From Halisarca cf. caerulea (taxonomy: Eukaryota > Porifera > Demospongiae > Chondrillida > Halisarcidae), in assembly GCA_963170055.1 (NCBI GenBank), contig CAUJGJ010000444.1, positions 4,842,618 to 4,906,617 of the forward strand: a DNA stretch of 64,000 bases, in the 5' to 3' direction. The translations under genes were made by a program, and so were the position numbers. Numbering within the stretch: the first letter of the stretch is position 1; the number at the start of each line of letters is the position of its first letter. Below the pieces are notes generated by a model, which saw nothing but the letters and a program-made list of their open reading frames with translations, was not told the DNA's origin and did no database searches. This document shows positions 1 through 9,900 of the stretch, one piece after another.

Positions 1-50
1 TATATTAATAGCAGTGCATGGCTAATATAATATTATATATCACTTTGCAG

Positions 51-1776
51 CTCATGAAATATGGCAATTATACCATATTATACCTTACCTAATTGAAGAC
101 TGTCTTGCACCAGATGATGAACATCTGCAATGCTTCCTGCTTCTGCAAGAAATTGCTACCATCTTATGCACTGATATAATTACTGAAGAACACCCACCTT
201 ATCTAAGAATTATCATCCAAAACTATCTCTCCACCTTGAAATGTTTACATCCAGGTTTGAATCTACCACCAAAGGCACATTATTTAGTCCACTGCCCATC
301 TCTTTTAAAAAGGTATGTCTTGCATGTGTGTAAATTTATGCTCTGCATGGTACATGCCTGTCACATGTATAGTATATGTAAGCATCTGCATGGTATAGAG
401 GTTACACACATGCATATAATTCCTTTCTCTTAAGTGTTTACATTGTATATATTCCAATGCTTTTAATGTGCAGATATGGACCACTAACTCGTCTTTGGAG
501 CATGCGATTCGAAAACAAACATCGAGAATTCAAACAATTGTGTAGGAAAACCAGCTTTAAAAACTTGCTGAAAACCTTAACAGAACATCACCAGTGTCGG
601 CTTGCTTACAACATACACCATAGTAGCAGTTTTGCAGATATTCATAATGTGCACAGTGGAGCAGCAAGTGAGCTCATATATTAAGTACAATTATGATGTT
701 TTTATTTAATATAAATTAAATAATATTAAAGCATATCATTATATTATTTATAGTTTATGTGCAACGCCATATATTATGTTCGTATAACGGCTTATGTAAT
801 ATAATTTGAATGGTATTTAGGTACTATGCACTCATGCCAACATGCTTTCATACTTCATGCACATGCAAAACTTAATTTGGTCTGTTTCTTGTAGTCGGAA
901 CATGTGAACTTGAAGACCTTCCTTATGCTACAAAAATGCAAGTCTTAGAGTTGTTTGCAGCAGTCAATATCTCTGTATTAGACACTCAGGCTGTTACATT
1001 TCACAGGTAAACAGTATATATATTGCATGCATGTGAATGGAATAACATACTGCAATGATATATAGGAATCTTAATAATTATTGTATATGAATATGGTCTT
1101 TTGTAATTCACATGTATGTATTACATGGGCTACAAACATCTAGGATGGTTATGCTTTAGCCAGGCCACTTTTTGGCTGACTCTCATCGTATAATAGTCTA
1201 GCTCTACAATGCTACAAACACATGCATCTTTATCTGGTAGCTATAGCAGACCGTATACCTACTGTGATTACCATGAAAGACTTGAAGACATGGTATATGC
1301 TACCTCTGCACAAAATTCAATGCTACAGCTATCCTGTTATACTGAGGCAGCCTGACCACTGTAAATGTGTTTGTCATACGGCATATGTAGTAAGCTGTAT
1401 AATATGTTGTGCTTTTTGTTATCCATGCAGGTACAGCCAAGTAGCTATTTTGGGTACATCATACCGAGCCCATAAGTGCCATTTGATGATTGGTTGTGAC
1501 CAAGCTGAAGATATCACTCTGCCAACATTTGGTTTATTGGAAGATATCCTTCTAAAGGATGATTCTGCAGCAGAATCTGAATTCATTTTTGTTTTTAGTA
1601 TGTCAAAAACTACGCGGTTTGATCATCACCTTGCTGCATATGAAATTGAAAGGATTCCAAATAGCTACCAGTGCTCTTATGCTGTTTCACTTAAGTGTCA
1701 CTATTTGTTCAGTTCTGTAGTGATTGGCCAACACACCTATATTAAATCAAAGTATGACTTGAGTGGCTATTTTTAA
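51..1776 (+). CDS. 3' part of a multi-exon gene of an uncharacterised animal family (WSMRFExKH block)
   Basis: Four exons join in one open frame: 51-312, 474-667, 895-1006 and 1431-1776, all with GT..AG borders and matching phases, giving about 303 codons to the TAA at 1774-1776. The 5' part lies outside the window, because an acceptor AG ends at base 50. Across the first junction the protein reads PPKAHYLVHCPSLLKR then YGPLTRLWSMRFENKH, followed by FKNLLKTL and HHQ. From memory, this block (P-K-x-H-Y, GPL-x-x-x-WSMRFE-x-KH, FKN, HQ) recurs in large uncharacterised proteins of fish, cnidarians and sponges. It resembles the region after the catalytic core of CACTA-type transposases. No catalytic motif is visible here, so a transposon-derived or domesticated origin is only an inference. 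An AATAAA overlaps the stop codon. Confidence 0.7.
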
Positions 1777-1780
1777 TAAA
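1775..1780 (+). terminator. Polyadenylation signal AATAAA
   Basis: A canonical AATAAA overlaps the TAA stop of the upstream gene (TTTTAATAAATATTTT). The position is very close to the stop, so the 3' UTR would be only about 20-30 bases. AT-rich sequence follows. Confidence 0.45.
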
Positions 1781-2267
1781 TATTTTAATGTAACCATTAC
1801 AAGATTTTATATACTTAATTGACTCTGTTTTGATTATTTGGTTCTGCTTTCCAGCCCTATATATTATAATATTCTTTTATTTATAATTATTATTCTTAAT
1901 AATAGCTATGAAGACAATGCTACTTTGAATCTAGTTGAGCTACTTAATTTAAGTATCTAGCAATCCTTGTTATAAGATAGACATTGATCTGGTTTTCAGT
2001 CAAAAACTAGTTCTAAGATGATAGTCTTGTAAATAATATATCTCGTGCTATAATTGAGAGATAAGCTTTAAAAGTGAGCATTTAAGTCTGACAATAGCTA
2101 ATTTGTAGATGATGTGGATCCTATTTTTAGCTGTGATTCTGGTTTTTAATAAAATGTATATCTTTAAGAAACTAACAACCTTATATAAAGTTTAATTGAG
2201 CTAATTTCAAGAACTACACTATCAGATCATCTTGAAATAAAAACTATTTTTTCCAGTGAGTGTATTA
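1781..2267. other. AT-rich intergenic stretch, no gene seen
   Basis: There is no open frame with coding character, no tRNA-like fold and no clear repeat. The stretch separates the 3' end of the first gene from the TA target site of the MITE that starts at 2268. Confidence 0.5.
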
Positions 2268-2403
2268 CATTGAAACCTCTCTAAACCGAACTCCCTAAGG
2301 ACCAAAGGAAATGTGCGGTTTAAACAAGTACTATATGTACATATCATGTACATACGTTCGTATGTACAGCAAATATTGAGAGTAGGACTTATGAACACAT
2401 CTA

Positions 2404-2430
2404 CGGTACAAGAAATAATAAAGTTGACGT
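2404..2430 (+). repeat. Left terminal inverted repeat of the Tc1-type transposon
   Basis: These 27 bp match the reverse complement of 6770-6796 exactly and are flanked by TA at 2402-2403. The first bases are CGGTACAAG. CGTAATT-containing motifs follow at about 2480 and 2550 and are candidate transposase binding sites. Confidence 0.8.
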
Positions 2431-2863
2431 AAAACGAACGTTCTGTGTTGCTACGTACAAGGATATTACGAACAGAATTACGGGCGTAATTTCTACTACT
2501 TACGAAGATCTGAGGGCGCTTAAAAGTATGCGCACGTGAGCGTAATTTGACATGTAGAAGCAATAAGAGGCACGAATTCGATTTGAAGTGTCACTTTCGT
2601 TGGGAATCTTCGATTTAAGTTGCATCTGCACCAATCAAAGTGATCTGCGTATAGGAGAAGAATGGATTTCTCTCACAGCGTTCGTCTTGCCGAGAGGGCG
2701 TCGAAGTCGGCCGTAGATAGCCACGCACTCGTTTACTGGCCTGAAGAGGATTGCGCTAGCATTGTCAACAGGGCCAAGATCGTGGAGGGAGAAGAAAAAG
2801 AGGGCTGCGAATGCAAAGTCCGTATCAGGAGGAGAACTTACACAGGAGTCATCGTGCGGATAG

Positions 2864-3299
2864 GTAAGCCAACCATTTTTATTTTCCGCGCTATTGCGTA
2901 AATGCTAGTGTTTGTTATTGTAGTTTGTCATAATTGTTATCTTAGGAAATACCTGACCCAGTTGTACTTGAGGTTGCCACTAATGAGGCAAATATGTCTC
3001 CAAATATTTAACTCACTTATAATGAACTCTAAGTATTATGTTTATTAGTATTATATGTGATCATGATGTTCTATAATGTTGTCCTGGGCTTGGTGTCTTC
3101 CCTTTATGGTTTCATCTACATGTGCAGTCCAAACTGTATACAACAACACCATGTTCCACTGCTTTGTGCTGAGGTTGTTGTTGTAACCAGTACTTTTTGT
3201 ATACAGGTTCCCAACATGTGTGTTGATGTCGAGAGATTGATTTGTATTAAGTGACTTTGTGAAGAGGTTGACTGTATTCTAAATATATCTCATCTGTAG
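2864..3299 (+). other. Intron of the BEN-domain gene
   Basis: The donor is GTAAGC at 2864 and the acceptor is CATCTGTAG ending at 3299. It joins phase 1 to phase 1 and yields R-I-G-P-E across the junction. I see nothing else of note inside. Confidence 0.7.
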
Positions 3300-4170
3300 G
3301 ACCTGAGATGAATATGAAGACAGCAGAGGAACTGTTCATAGATGGATTGATTGATGTGCCAGAGCCCAGAGGGACACACCTCCATACATCACCCTACCTG
3401 GCATCTGCACCACCGTCCCCAAGGCAGCCAGCAATGACACCGCCACCACAATTGGTATCTACACCACCATCCTCACGACAGTCACTGATGCCATTGTCAC
3501 CAAATCCAGAACGGACACCAACGACACAATCTCCACTGTTGATTCAGACGCCGCCAACCCCACAAGGAAGACTGACACCTCCACCACCAGACAGGCCACT
3601 AGCCCCCTTATCCCCATCCCAGACGCCCTTCGTCAGTTCAGTACATTCTGAGTGCGATAATAGTGAAGTAGCCACACAAGAGCAACCAAGGAGAAGGAAT
3701 CAAAAACGTGCTCCTTTGAAGGATATTACAGGCAGCACCACCAACAAGAGCAACAAGAGGAAGAAGAGTAGCCAGACAGAAAATCTGGTACAGAAAAACC
3801 ACCGAGCACCAAAGGAGCCAACCGGGACTATAATTGATCTTGCTAGCTATGACCCCAGCCAGAGCCACCTCAAAGATATGGAGATGATGTCCAAGCTAAG
3901 ATTGACACTGCAAACAGTGCTGAAGCTGGAAGCATGCATAACATGTTTAGATGAAAGGTTACAGAAGGTTGAAGGGAAAGTAGATACCATTTTGGAGAGG
4001 CTGGATGATGTTCCCTTGCAAGCAAGATGTCATGCTCCTGAGAGCCTTGAAGATAGTCTGATTGAAGCAGTGGAACCAGCAAGCTTATACCCCACTACAC
4101 AAGCACACATGCAACCCATGCACATCTCTACACTCCCGCATCTCACTACATCTGAAACTATGCACACCTT

Positions 4171-4436
4171 TTCACCAGCACCCCAACACCCCACTACACC
4201 AGCACCCCAACACCCCACTACACCAGCACCCCCACACACCACTACACCAGCACTCCCACACCCCACTACACCAGCACTCCCACACCCCACTACACCAGCA
4301 CTCCCACACCCCACTACACCAGCACCCCAACACCCCACACACCAGCACCCCCACACTCCACTACACCAGCACCCCCACACACCACTACACCAGCACCCCC
4401 ACACATCACTTCACCGGCACCGCCACACATCATTTC
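4171..4436 (+). repeat. Coding minisatellite, 24-bp unit (about 11 units)
   Basis: The units are variants of CACCCCACTACACCAGCACC..., 24 bp long, encoding PTTPAPQH, PTTPALPH or HTTTPAPP in the frame of the upstream exon. The unit at about 4331-4354 is one base short (CACCCCACACACC instead of CACCCCACTACACC), which shifts the downstream reading to HQHPHTPL. The pure C/A strand bias explains the long antisense Gly/Cys/Trp-rich open frames here, which are not genes. Confidence 0.8.
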
Positions 4437-4833
4437 ACCGGCAGGAGGATGCCCATTGCTACCTATTCCCCTTCCTGCATAAGCAGGGAAAGTGGTAGCA
4501 CTGCCATCCACAGCTATCCCAAAGGATGAACTGAAGCCGGTATCTGAGGTGCTCAGTACATACTCCCACTTAAGAGCTGAGGCAAAATTGGGAAAGTTAG
4601 CAGTAAGGCTCTCAAAGGAAGCTATTTTTGGCGAAAGTGTGATGCGCCAATGCACTCCACGTGGCTATAACCAGATGCCTGCACTCCCTCAGCAAGAACT
4701 TTTCTTTTTGAAGACTACATTATTCGGACAGTTTGCCAGGTACTGGAGTGTACCTGAGGAATTTGAACGGAAATGGTCTGTAGCACAGGAAGCAGTCGGG
4801 CAGGCCTGCAAGAGGCTGCGGACATATTACTAG

Positions 4834-5219
4834 TAATACATGCATACATGTTACTGTATTTTTAATATGTACGTATATTATAGCGTCTACTATTTTTGAG
4901 GTTCATGTACTATTTATTGTTTATGAATATATTATTTTATTATTATTCATGTTTTATTCATATTATTCATAACCAATATTGTCAATCTCAATAGTTCCAT
5001 GCGAACAACTTATGTACATAAATGCTCTAAAACTACATCTTTTACCATTCCATTCACGTACTTTTTGACATGCAATAGTCTATTACCATTCCATTCACGT
5101 ACGTACATACAATAATTGATAAATCAGAACATCTCGTAATAACTGTATAAGTTGGAAAGTTTAAAATTAAAACTACATGACTGCAAATAGCATTAACATG
5201 TAACATGAAGTAAAACTGT
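4834..5219. other. Spacer between the convergent transposon genes
   Basis: AT-rich sequence between the two 3' ends. It contains a 19-bp direct repeat, TACCATTCCATTCACGTAC, at 5043-5061 and 5084-5102 (41-bp period). No gene is seen. Confidence 0.55.
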
Positions 5220-6539
5220 TCAATGTCCAGATGGACCTCCCTTGTTCTCTATTACACATGGGATAACCTTCTTCATATGTCCAATGTATTTCTGACACTT
5301 TTCAGGTGTGACAGTTTCCCAGAAAGCCTTGATGCCATCTATAAGCTGTTGCTTTGAAGTGGGCTTCACCACCCTCCGTATAAACTCCTTCAATTCATGC
5401 CAGAGCATTTCAATAGGGTTGAGGTCTGGTGATTCAGGTGGAGTTGGCCACCACATTATCCCCGACTCCTCATAGAATTGTCTTGCAGCCAATGAACAAT
5501 GTTTGGGATCATTATCCTGGACAAATCTGTGGCCGTCTGGGTAGACATCCTTGATGAAAGGGAGTAACGACTTTTTCAGTATTTCTATGAATAATGGTGC
5601 ATTCATCTTTCCTTCGAAGATGCACAGAATTGTTGGTCCTCTAAAGCTGATGCCTGCCCATACGTGAAGCTTCAGAGGGTGCTTCGGCTTGGGTTTGTAA
5701 CGAGGCTTCTGCCCACGCTTGTACGAGCAGAGTCTTCTATGAGATTCCATTTGCACTGTTGTCTCATCAGTATAAATGATGTCCTCAAATATCATGTCCT
5801 TGTTCTGCAAGGCCCATTCCAGTCTTTTTGCGACATTTTTTCCCCTGATCATTTGGCAATATCTGCAATGAAACAAAGTGAAATGATACTTGATGTGTAC
5901 TTTCTGACTAACAGATTAAGTGTGTGTAAGTAAAACTTCATCATGCAGATAGGACACTTAGTCAAGTTTGGGTGCCTGGTATTAACACACGTGCACTGTA
6001 ACAGGGGGTTGAGTATCTATGGGTGTACCTATCAAGTACGTACTGTTATCTATGGTACTATATACTATAAGACGTACTGTTGATAGAAACTAGACAGTGT
6101 TGGGTCAAGTAAAGGTATAGTTTTTTTCTAGAAATTGGCCACAGTACATGATTATGCCTACATAAGCATTTAGCCTTCTTACCTGGTAGATTTGGTTGTT
6201 CATCCTAACTTCTTCCTCCACTCTACTGCGGTTCTGGCACAAACATGAATTCCGTTCTCGTGAAGAACGCGTTTTAATTCTTCCCCTGTTGTTTCGTCGT
6301 CCGCTGTCATTTTCTCTTCGATAATGTCTTCGGCCTTCGAACACAATTTGTTTTTTTTTTCCAGTTCCTGGTTTGCGCTGGATGGGGCCAGTCTCTTGAA
6401 AATGCAACCAAAACTTGTGGACCCCGGCCTTCGTTGCTTTGTGACCCTCGTCCTCAAGATGCTTGACGATCGACTCGAAGCTTTCTCCCAAGTGGCGGAA
6501 GTGAATGATTCTCCGCTTCACGTAATCCGAAATCACCAT
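5220..6539 (-). pseudogene. Tc1-like DD34E transposase, two exons, frameshifted
   Basis: Exon 1 is 6539-6183 and exon 2 is 5862-5220. The intron 6182-5863 has a GTAAGA donor and an ATTGCAG acceptor and rejoins as T-R-Y-C-Q-M-I-R. Exon 1 starts at the ATG at 6539-6537 (MVISDYVKRRIIHF) and encodes an N-terminal helix-turn-helix DNA-binding region. Exon 2 has the catalytic core: IYTDET (first Asp), FVQDNDPKH (second Asp) and SPDLNPIE (Glu), with 34 residues between the first Asp of QDND and the Glu, typical of Tc1. About 333 codons is close to the family's usual 340. The frame changes at a run of ten A on the coding strand (6360-6351 on plus), and a TGA at 6202-6200 interrupts the new frame just before the splice donor. 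The copy is probably dead unless slippage or sequencing error explains the A-run. Confidence 0.8.
5863..6182 (-). other. Intron of the Tc1-like transposase
   Basis: On the minus strand the donor reads CCAG|GTAAGAAGG and the acceptor TTTCATTGCAG|ATATTGCC. The phase fits. It includes short simple ACGT-rich stretches and no other gene. Confidence 0.65.
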
Positions 6540-6769
6540 CGTTCGCAAACAACACCGACAATTAAACTCCTGAGTTCTTCGAAGACTTCGCTCTCGATCT
6601 CACCTCAAGGGGATTTACAAGCAGCCTTTAACGCGCGAGGCGCTATAAGGACGGGCGTGTAATTTGATCACGTGTCCGTAAGAATTTCTACGGGGCGTAC
6701 TACGGAGCGTATTTTTAGGTAGCTACACCTTTCTTACGGCGACAATTACGGGCGTAATTTTGTAGTCAA

Positions 6770-6796
6770 ACGTCAACTTTATTATTTCTTGTACCG
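6770..6796 (-). repeat. Right terminal inverted repeat of the Tc1-type transposon
   Basis: This is the exact inverse of 2404-2430, ending ...TTATTTCTTGTACCG and followed by TA at 6797-6798. CGTAATT-type motifs lie just inside (6745-6765) and again near 6661-6672 (TGTAATTTGATCACG). Confidence 0.8.
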
Positions 6797-6854
6797 TACG
6801 TAGTTTAGAAAGGGTTACAGATTACAGAGTTCAGTTTAGAGAGGTTTTACTGTA

Positions 6855-6991
6855 TGTATATACATGCATTGTTAGTGTGCAGTGTAGAAGCCACGTACTG
6901 CCATACACAGACATTATGAACCCATACAAACGTACGTATATAAGTTTTTGTTGATCCCTACTGCATGTACGTGTGTACCGTCCATATGTGA
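6855..6991 (+). promoter_or_regulatory. Presumed 5' region of the ParB-like gene next to the MITE end
   Basis: Only about 140 bp separate the right end of the nested MITE (6852) from the first in-frame ATG (6992). The stretch is rich in ACGTACGTATATAAG-type simple sequence, including a TATATAAG at about 6936-6943. If 6992 is the true start, the promoter must lie here or within the mobile element. An unseen upstream exon would change this. Confidence 0.25.
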
Positions 6992-9900
6992 ATGGTAATT
7001 TCTGCCACAGAACAAGATGCCATGTGCCTACGAAGCAATGATGATGAAGACACGCAAGATTTAGAGCTACAACCCTCTCCCAGTTTGGCTGAAACCAGCC
7101 CTCCATCATTGTGTGGATCAAAGCGACCAGCTCCAGAGAAAACCTTTGAGAACCCGACCAAAAGGAAAAATGAGGACTATATTGAAGATGACATGGATGT
7201 TGAAATCGAAAAGAAGAAGTTAAGTATGTTTGCCTTCTTTGTAAATTGATAAAGAAAGTAACACTATTATACAGTGATCGTACATACGTACATAGTTTGA
7301 ATCTGTAGTGGTTTTTCTTACAATTGTGCCATATTACGTATATTATTTTTGAAATCGGCCTCAGACACTATGTACGTATGCATATGTACAGGAACAATAC
7401 CACTAAAAGTACAAATCAAGCAGTGCCAGACTCCACCCCCACAATGTCTCCTACGTAAAGTAGATGACTTGTTTGTGGCAAGCCGGAAGGACCAGCTGAA
7501 AACAGACCCCACTGGTCCTGGTGTCCCACCCTTAGCTCTGTTGTGCATTGAGGAAAAAAATAAAGAGAAATTCAGACGAGACCTTGCTGAACAGTACACC
7601 TATGAGGTAATAGGAGGCCTCCATTCTGTGGAAGCAAGAAAGAGGCTCCTCAAAGACCACTCATGTAGAGACATTTAATGATAGTACCCGTCAGTTATCA
7701 TTTATTATTGATTATGCATGTCCCTCAAATCTTCTGTTAAAACAGATCACCCCCTGTTTAGCGAAGCATTAGGAATGGTATATTGTGGCCTCACAGACGA
7801 AGAAGCCTTGCGTCTTGCTATGCGACACAATGTCAATGGCCATTTTACTCATGGCTTAACTCACCGAGACTATGTAAGTTGTAGAGTATACATACTTCAA
7901 CTGTCTTTATGGATGCAATACACATCATGTCATGTATGTATGACATTGTACATATGTCAACAATCCATGTTTCGAGTGTGAATATACGTACATGTACATA
8001 CGTACGTACGTAGGTACTGCAAGAACTGGAGGAGTGATACTTAGTCTATATGTATGTATATATGTATACGTATGTACGTACATGTACAGTAAAACCTCTC
8101 TAAACCAAACCCTCTGTAATCTGGATCGTCTTTAAATTGGACGTGCTTTATGTCCTGCACTCCATAATTCCTGTACATTATATAACCTCTCTAAAAGATG
8201 CATTTCTGTTGGTCCCCAAGCTAGGGTGTTCGATTTACAGAGGTTTCACTGTATTATAACTCCACTTACATAGCTCTACATTACATGTATATATGTACAA
8301 TATATATGTACTCATATTATACACCATATTCTCCCTGTACATGTGTTATACGTTCGTACATACTTTAAGGTGGAAGGCTGCAGGGCAAGGCTCTATGTCA
8401 TGGCAGAAAAAGACCCACTCCATGATCCAACCCCTAAGGCCAGTCTTGAATGGAAGAAGGCATGCTTAAAGTGTATTTTGCCAAAGGTATAGACAATTAT
8501 AAGTTGGCTGCAGCCATGAACACAAATTTCATCGCATTAATCACGTTCTTGTTTCAGGGGATTGTTAACACACGAAGTGCAAACATCTTCACACAGGCAG
8601 CCTTTAGTGCCCCAGTATTTACTCTTGCAATGTCAGTAATTGAAATGTTTGAGGATGGAGAGCTCAAAGGCCAGAAAGAAATACGTGAGTCAAAGATACT
8701 TTCTGCATACTGTACATGGGGTACCCAGGTGCATAATGGCATTTATATAACTATTTACCAGCACTTCGCAACATAGCATGTTATACATAATAATTTTATA
8801 CCTACGTATAATATGCATGCAGGGATTCCTGATACCAATGTCTCTTTCAATATTGGATTGTAGGAACAAAGAAGCAGCTTCAAACAACACCAGATTTCAA
8901 ACAGCATTATTTTGAGCCACTGCAGAATCTTGATGAAGAATTCCAGTTGCGAGTTCTCAGGAAAGTTGCAGACAAGGAGCTATCGCTTAAAGAGTTGAAA
9001 GAAGCTGGAACTGAATTCCGACTATTAAAGCTAGCAAAGACACTGTTTGTCAGGTGATCATTGTTTGATTTTACAATTATGGTGTTCCATACTTACCAGT
9101 GACCATTAGCTTAACTTTTTAGGGGCGGATTACCTCTGTAACAATGGTATCAGGGTTCATGATGGATAAACCGTTGCTGAAACTGCCAAAATGCAGTGAA
9201 TTTTCTTCAAAATTGTAAGGAATTAAGGCGAAAAATACAAAGCTGAAGGATAAAACTTCTTCATAAACCTGATACCATTGTTGCAGAGATGAACTGCTAT
9301 ATTTGCAAGTAATTCGGGATGAGGGGCGGCAGCCCCACGGGTTTTTTACCCGAATTACTTTACTTGTGTTTTATTAATATTTTAAGTGGTTAGGTAATTT
9401 TGGGTGTTCTTTGTGAAGGCACTAACCAAACTGAAACACTTTAGACATTTCGGCAACCTGCGGTAATAATCATGCACTGATGAAGGCAAGTCCCTAGGTT
9501 GACGAAATGTCGGAAATGTTTGTAAGTTTCATTTCAATTGGTTAACATCTGTACAAACTGACCTTTATGCAATTTTGGAGAAATCAACATGAAAGCACAC
9601 CTTGGAGTAGTTTTTTATATATTAGGTAGAAATGATATGATTCAGAAAATACATACTATGCACCCTAGGCATACGTATGTTGTTACACTATGTTAGGGAA
9701 TTTTCAAATTTAATATTTGATTCGCTTTAAATTTATCACTGTAGATGTACACGGAAGGGCACATGGGAGGAAGCTGTGGAGGCATTCCCTCAGTTTGCCA
9801 CAGATGAAGCTTTGAAACCTTACTTAAAGTTAAATTTAAAGGCGAAAGAGGGGGTACCACAGGCTTTTCGGCTATACTGTCAAGCTGCCTTAGATAGCAC

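Larger units (their letters stand above)
2662..4833 (+). pseudogene. BEN-domain protein gene, broken by a 1-bp deletion and an in-frame stop
   Basis: Exon 1 is 2662-2863; the intron is 2864-3299 (GTAAGC..TAG); exon 2 runs on from 3300. Exon 1 encodes a short domain with the HALVYWPEEDCASIV and RRRTYTGVIVRIG motifs that often precedes BEN domains. Next come a Pro/Ser/Thr-rich linker, a basic stretch (NKSNKRKK, likely nuclear localisation), a coiled-coil segment (about 3880-4010) and an eight-residue tandem repeat of the PTTPAPQH type. The C-terminal part, about 4560-4830, has BEN hallmarks: KLAVRLSKEAIFGE, VMRQCTPRG, LPQQELFFLK and QACKRLR before TAG. BEN domains bind DNA or chromatin proteins. 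The linker reads in one frame and the BEN domain in another. One repeat unit near 4335-4340 lacks a T, and correcting for it leaves a TAA at 4480-4482 just before the BEN frame. An alternative is an unrecognised intron ending at the AG at 4485-4486, which would bypass both lesions. Confidence 0.75.
2404..6796. mobile_element. 4.4-kb Tc1/mariner-type transposon carrying a BEN-domain gene and a transposase
   Basis: The terminal inverted repeats are identical over 27 bp (2404-2430 and 6770-6796), each starting CGGTACAAGAAATAATAAAG. TA lies directly outside each end (2402-2403 and 6797-6798), as expected for Tc1/mariner target duplication. Beyond 27 bp the ends diverge but share subterminal motifs around CGTAATT, such as ACGGGCGTAATTT near 2476 and its inverse near 6749. 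Inside are two convergent genes: a plus-strand BEN-domain gene (2662-4833) and a minus-strand DD34E transposase (6539-5220), separated by about 390 bp. At 4393 bp it is far longer than the usual 1.3-2.5 kb of the superfamily because of the extra gene. Both genes carry disruptions, so this copy is probably not autonomous. Confidence 0.75.
2268..6852. mobile_element. Pogo/Tigger-like MITE split by a Tc1-type insertion (nested composite)
   Basis: The outer ends are imperfect inverted repeats. The left end begins CATTGAAACCTCTCTAAACC at 2268 and the right end finishes AGAGAGGTTTTACTG at 6852. TA lies on both sides (2266-2267 and 6853-6854). The parts outside the inner transposon (2268-2403 and 6797-6852, about 190 bp together) align along their length with the complete MITE at 8087-8251 read in reverse, including the stretch just inside the right end (ATTACAGAG). 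The outer ends are therefore two halves of one short non-autonomous element, and a 4.4-kb transposon later landed in it. The CAGT terminus and TA target site are typical of the pogo/Tigger branch of Tc1/mariner. Confidence 0.75.
9054..9744 (+). other. Intron 6 of the ParB-like gene, with three inverted-repeat structures
   Basis: Three separate inverted repeats lie in this 691-bp intron. First: 9134-9160 against 9261-9288 (CTCTGTAACAATGGTATCAG type arms). Second: 9307-9318 against 9349-9360 (AAGTAATTCGGG, perfect, around a GC-rich loop). Third: 9444-9459 against 9496-9511 (GACATTTCGGCAACCT, one mismatch). Each looks like a short MITE or folded-RNA remnant. No coding sequence is seen. Confidence 0.65.

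Noticed and set aside
2222..2563. Minus-strand open frame over the left transposon end
   Set aside because: It spans the MITE/TIR junction and has no recognisable protein features.
4062..4529. Alternative-frame His/Pro/Leu-rich open frame over the minisatellite
   Set aside because: Another reading of the same 24-bp repeat; the upstream and downstream domains are in other frames.
4030..4655. Long antisense open frames rich in Gly, Cys and Trp opposite the Pro-rich region
   Set aside because: They are the complement of a C/A-biased 24-bp minisatellite and have no family resemblance, start context or splice structure.
5664..5933. Plus-strand open frame opposite the transposase
   Set aside because: It is the shadow of the minus-strand catalytic domain, whose DDE motifs are unambiguous.
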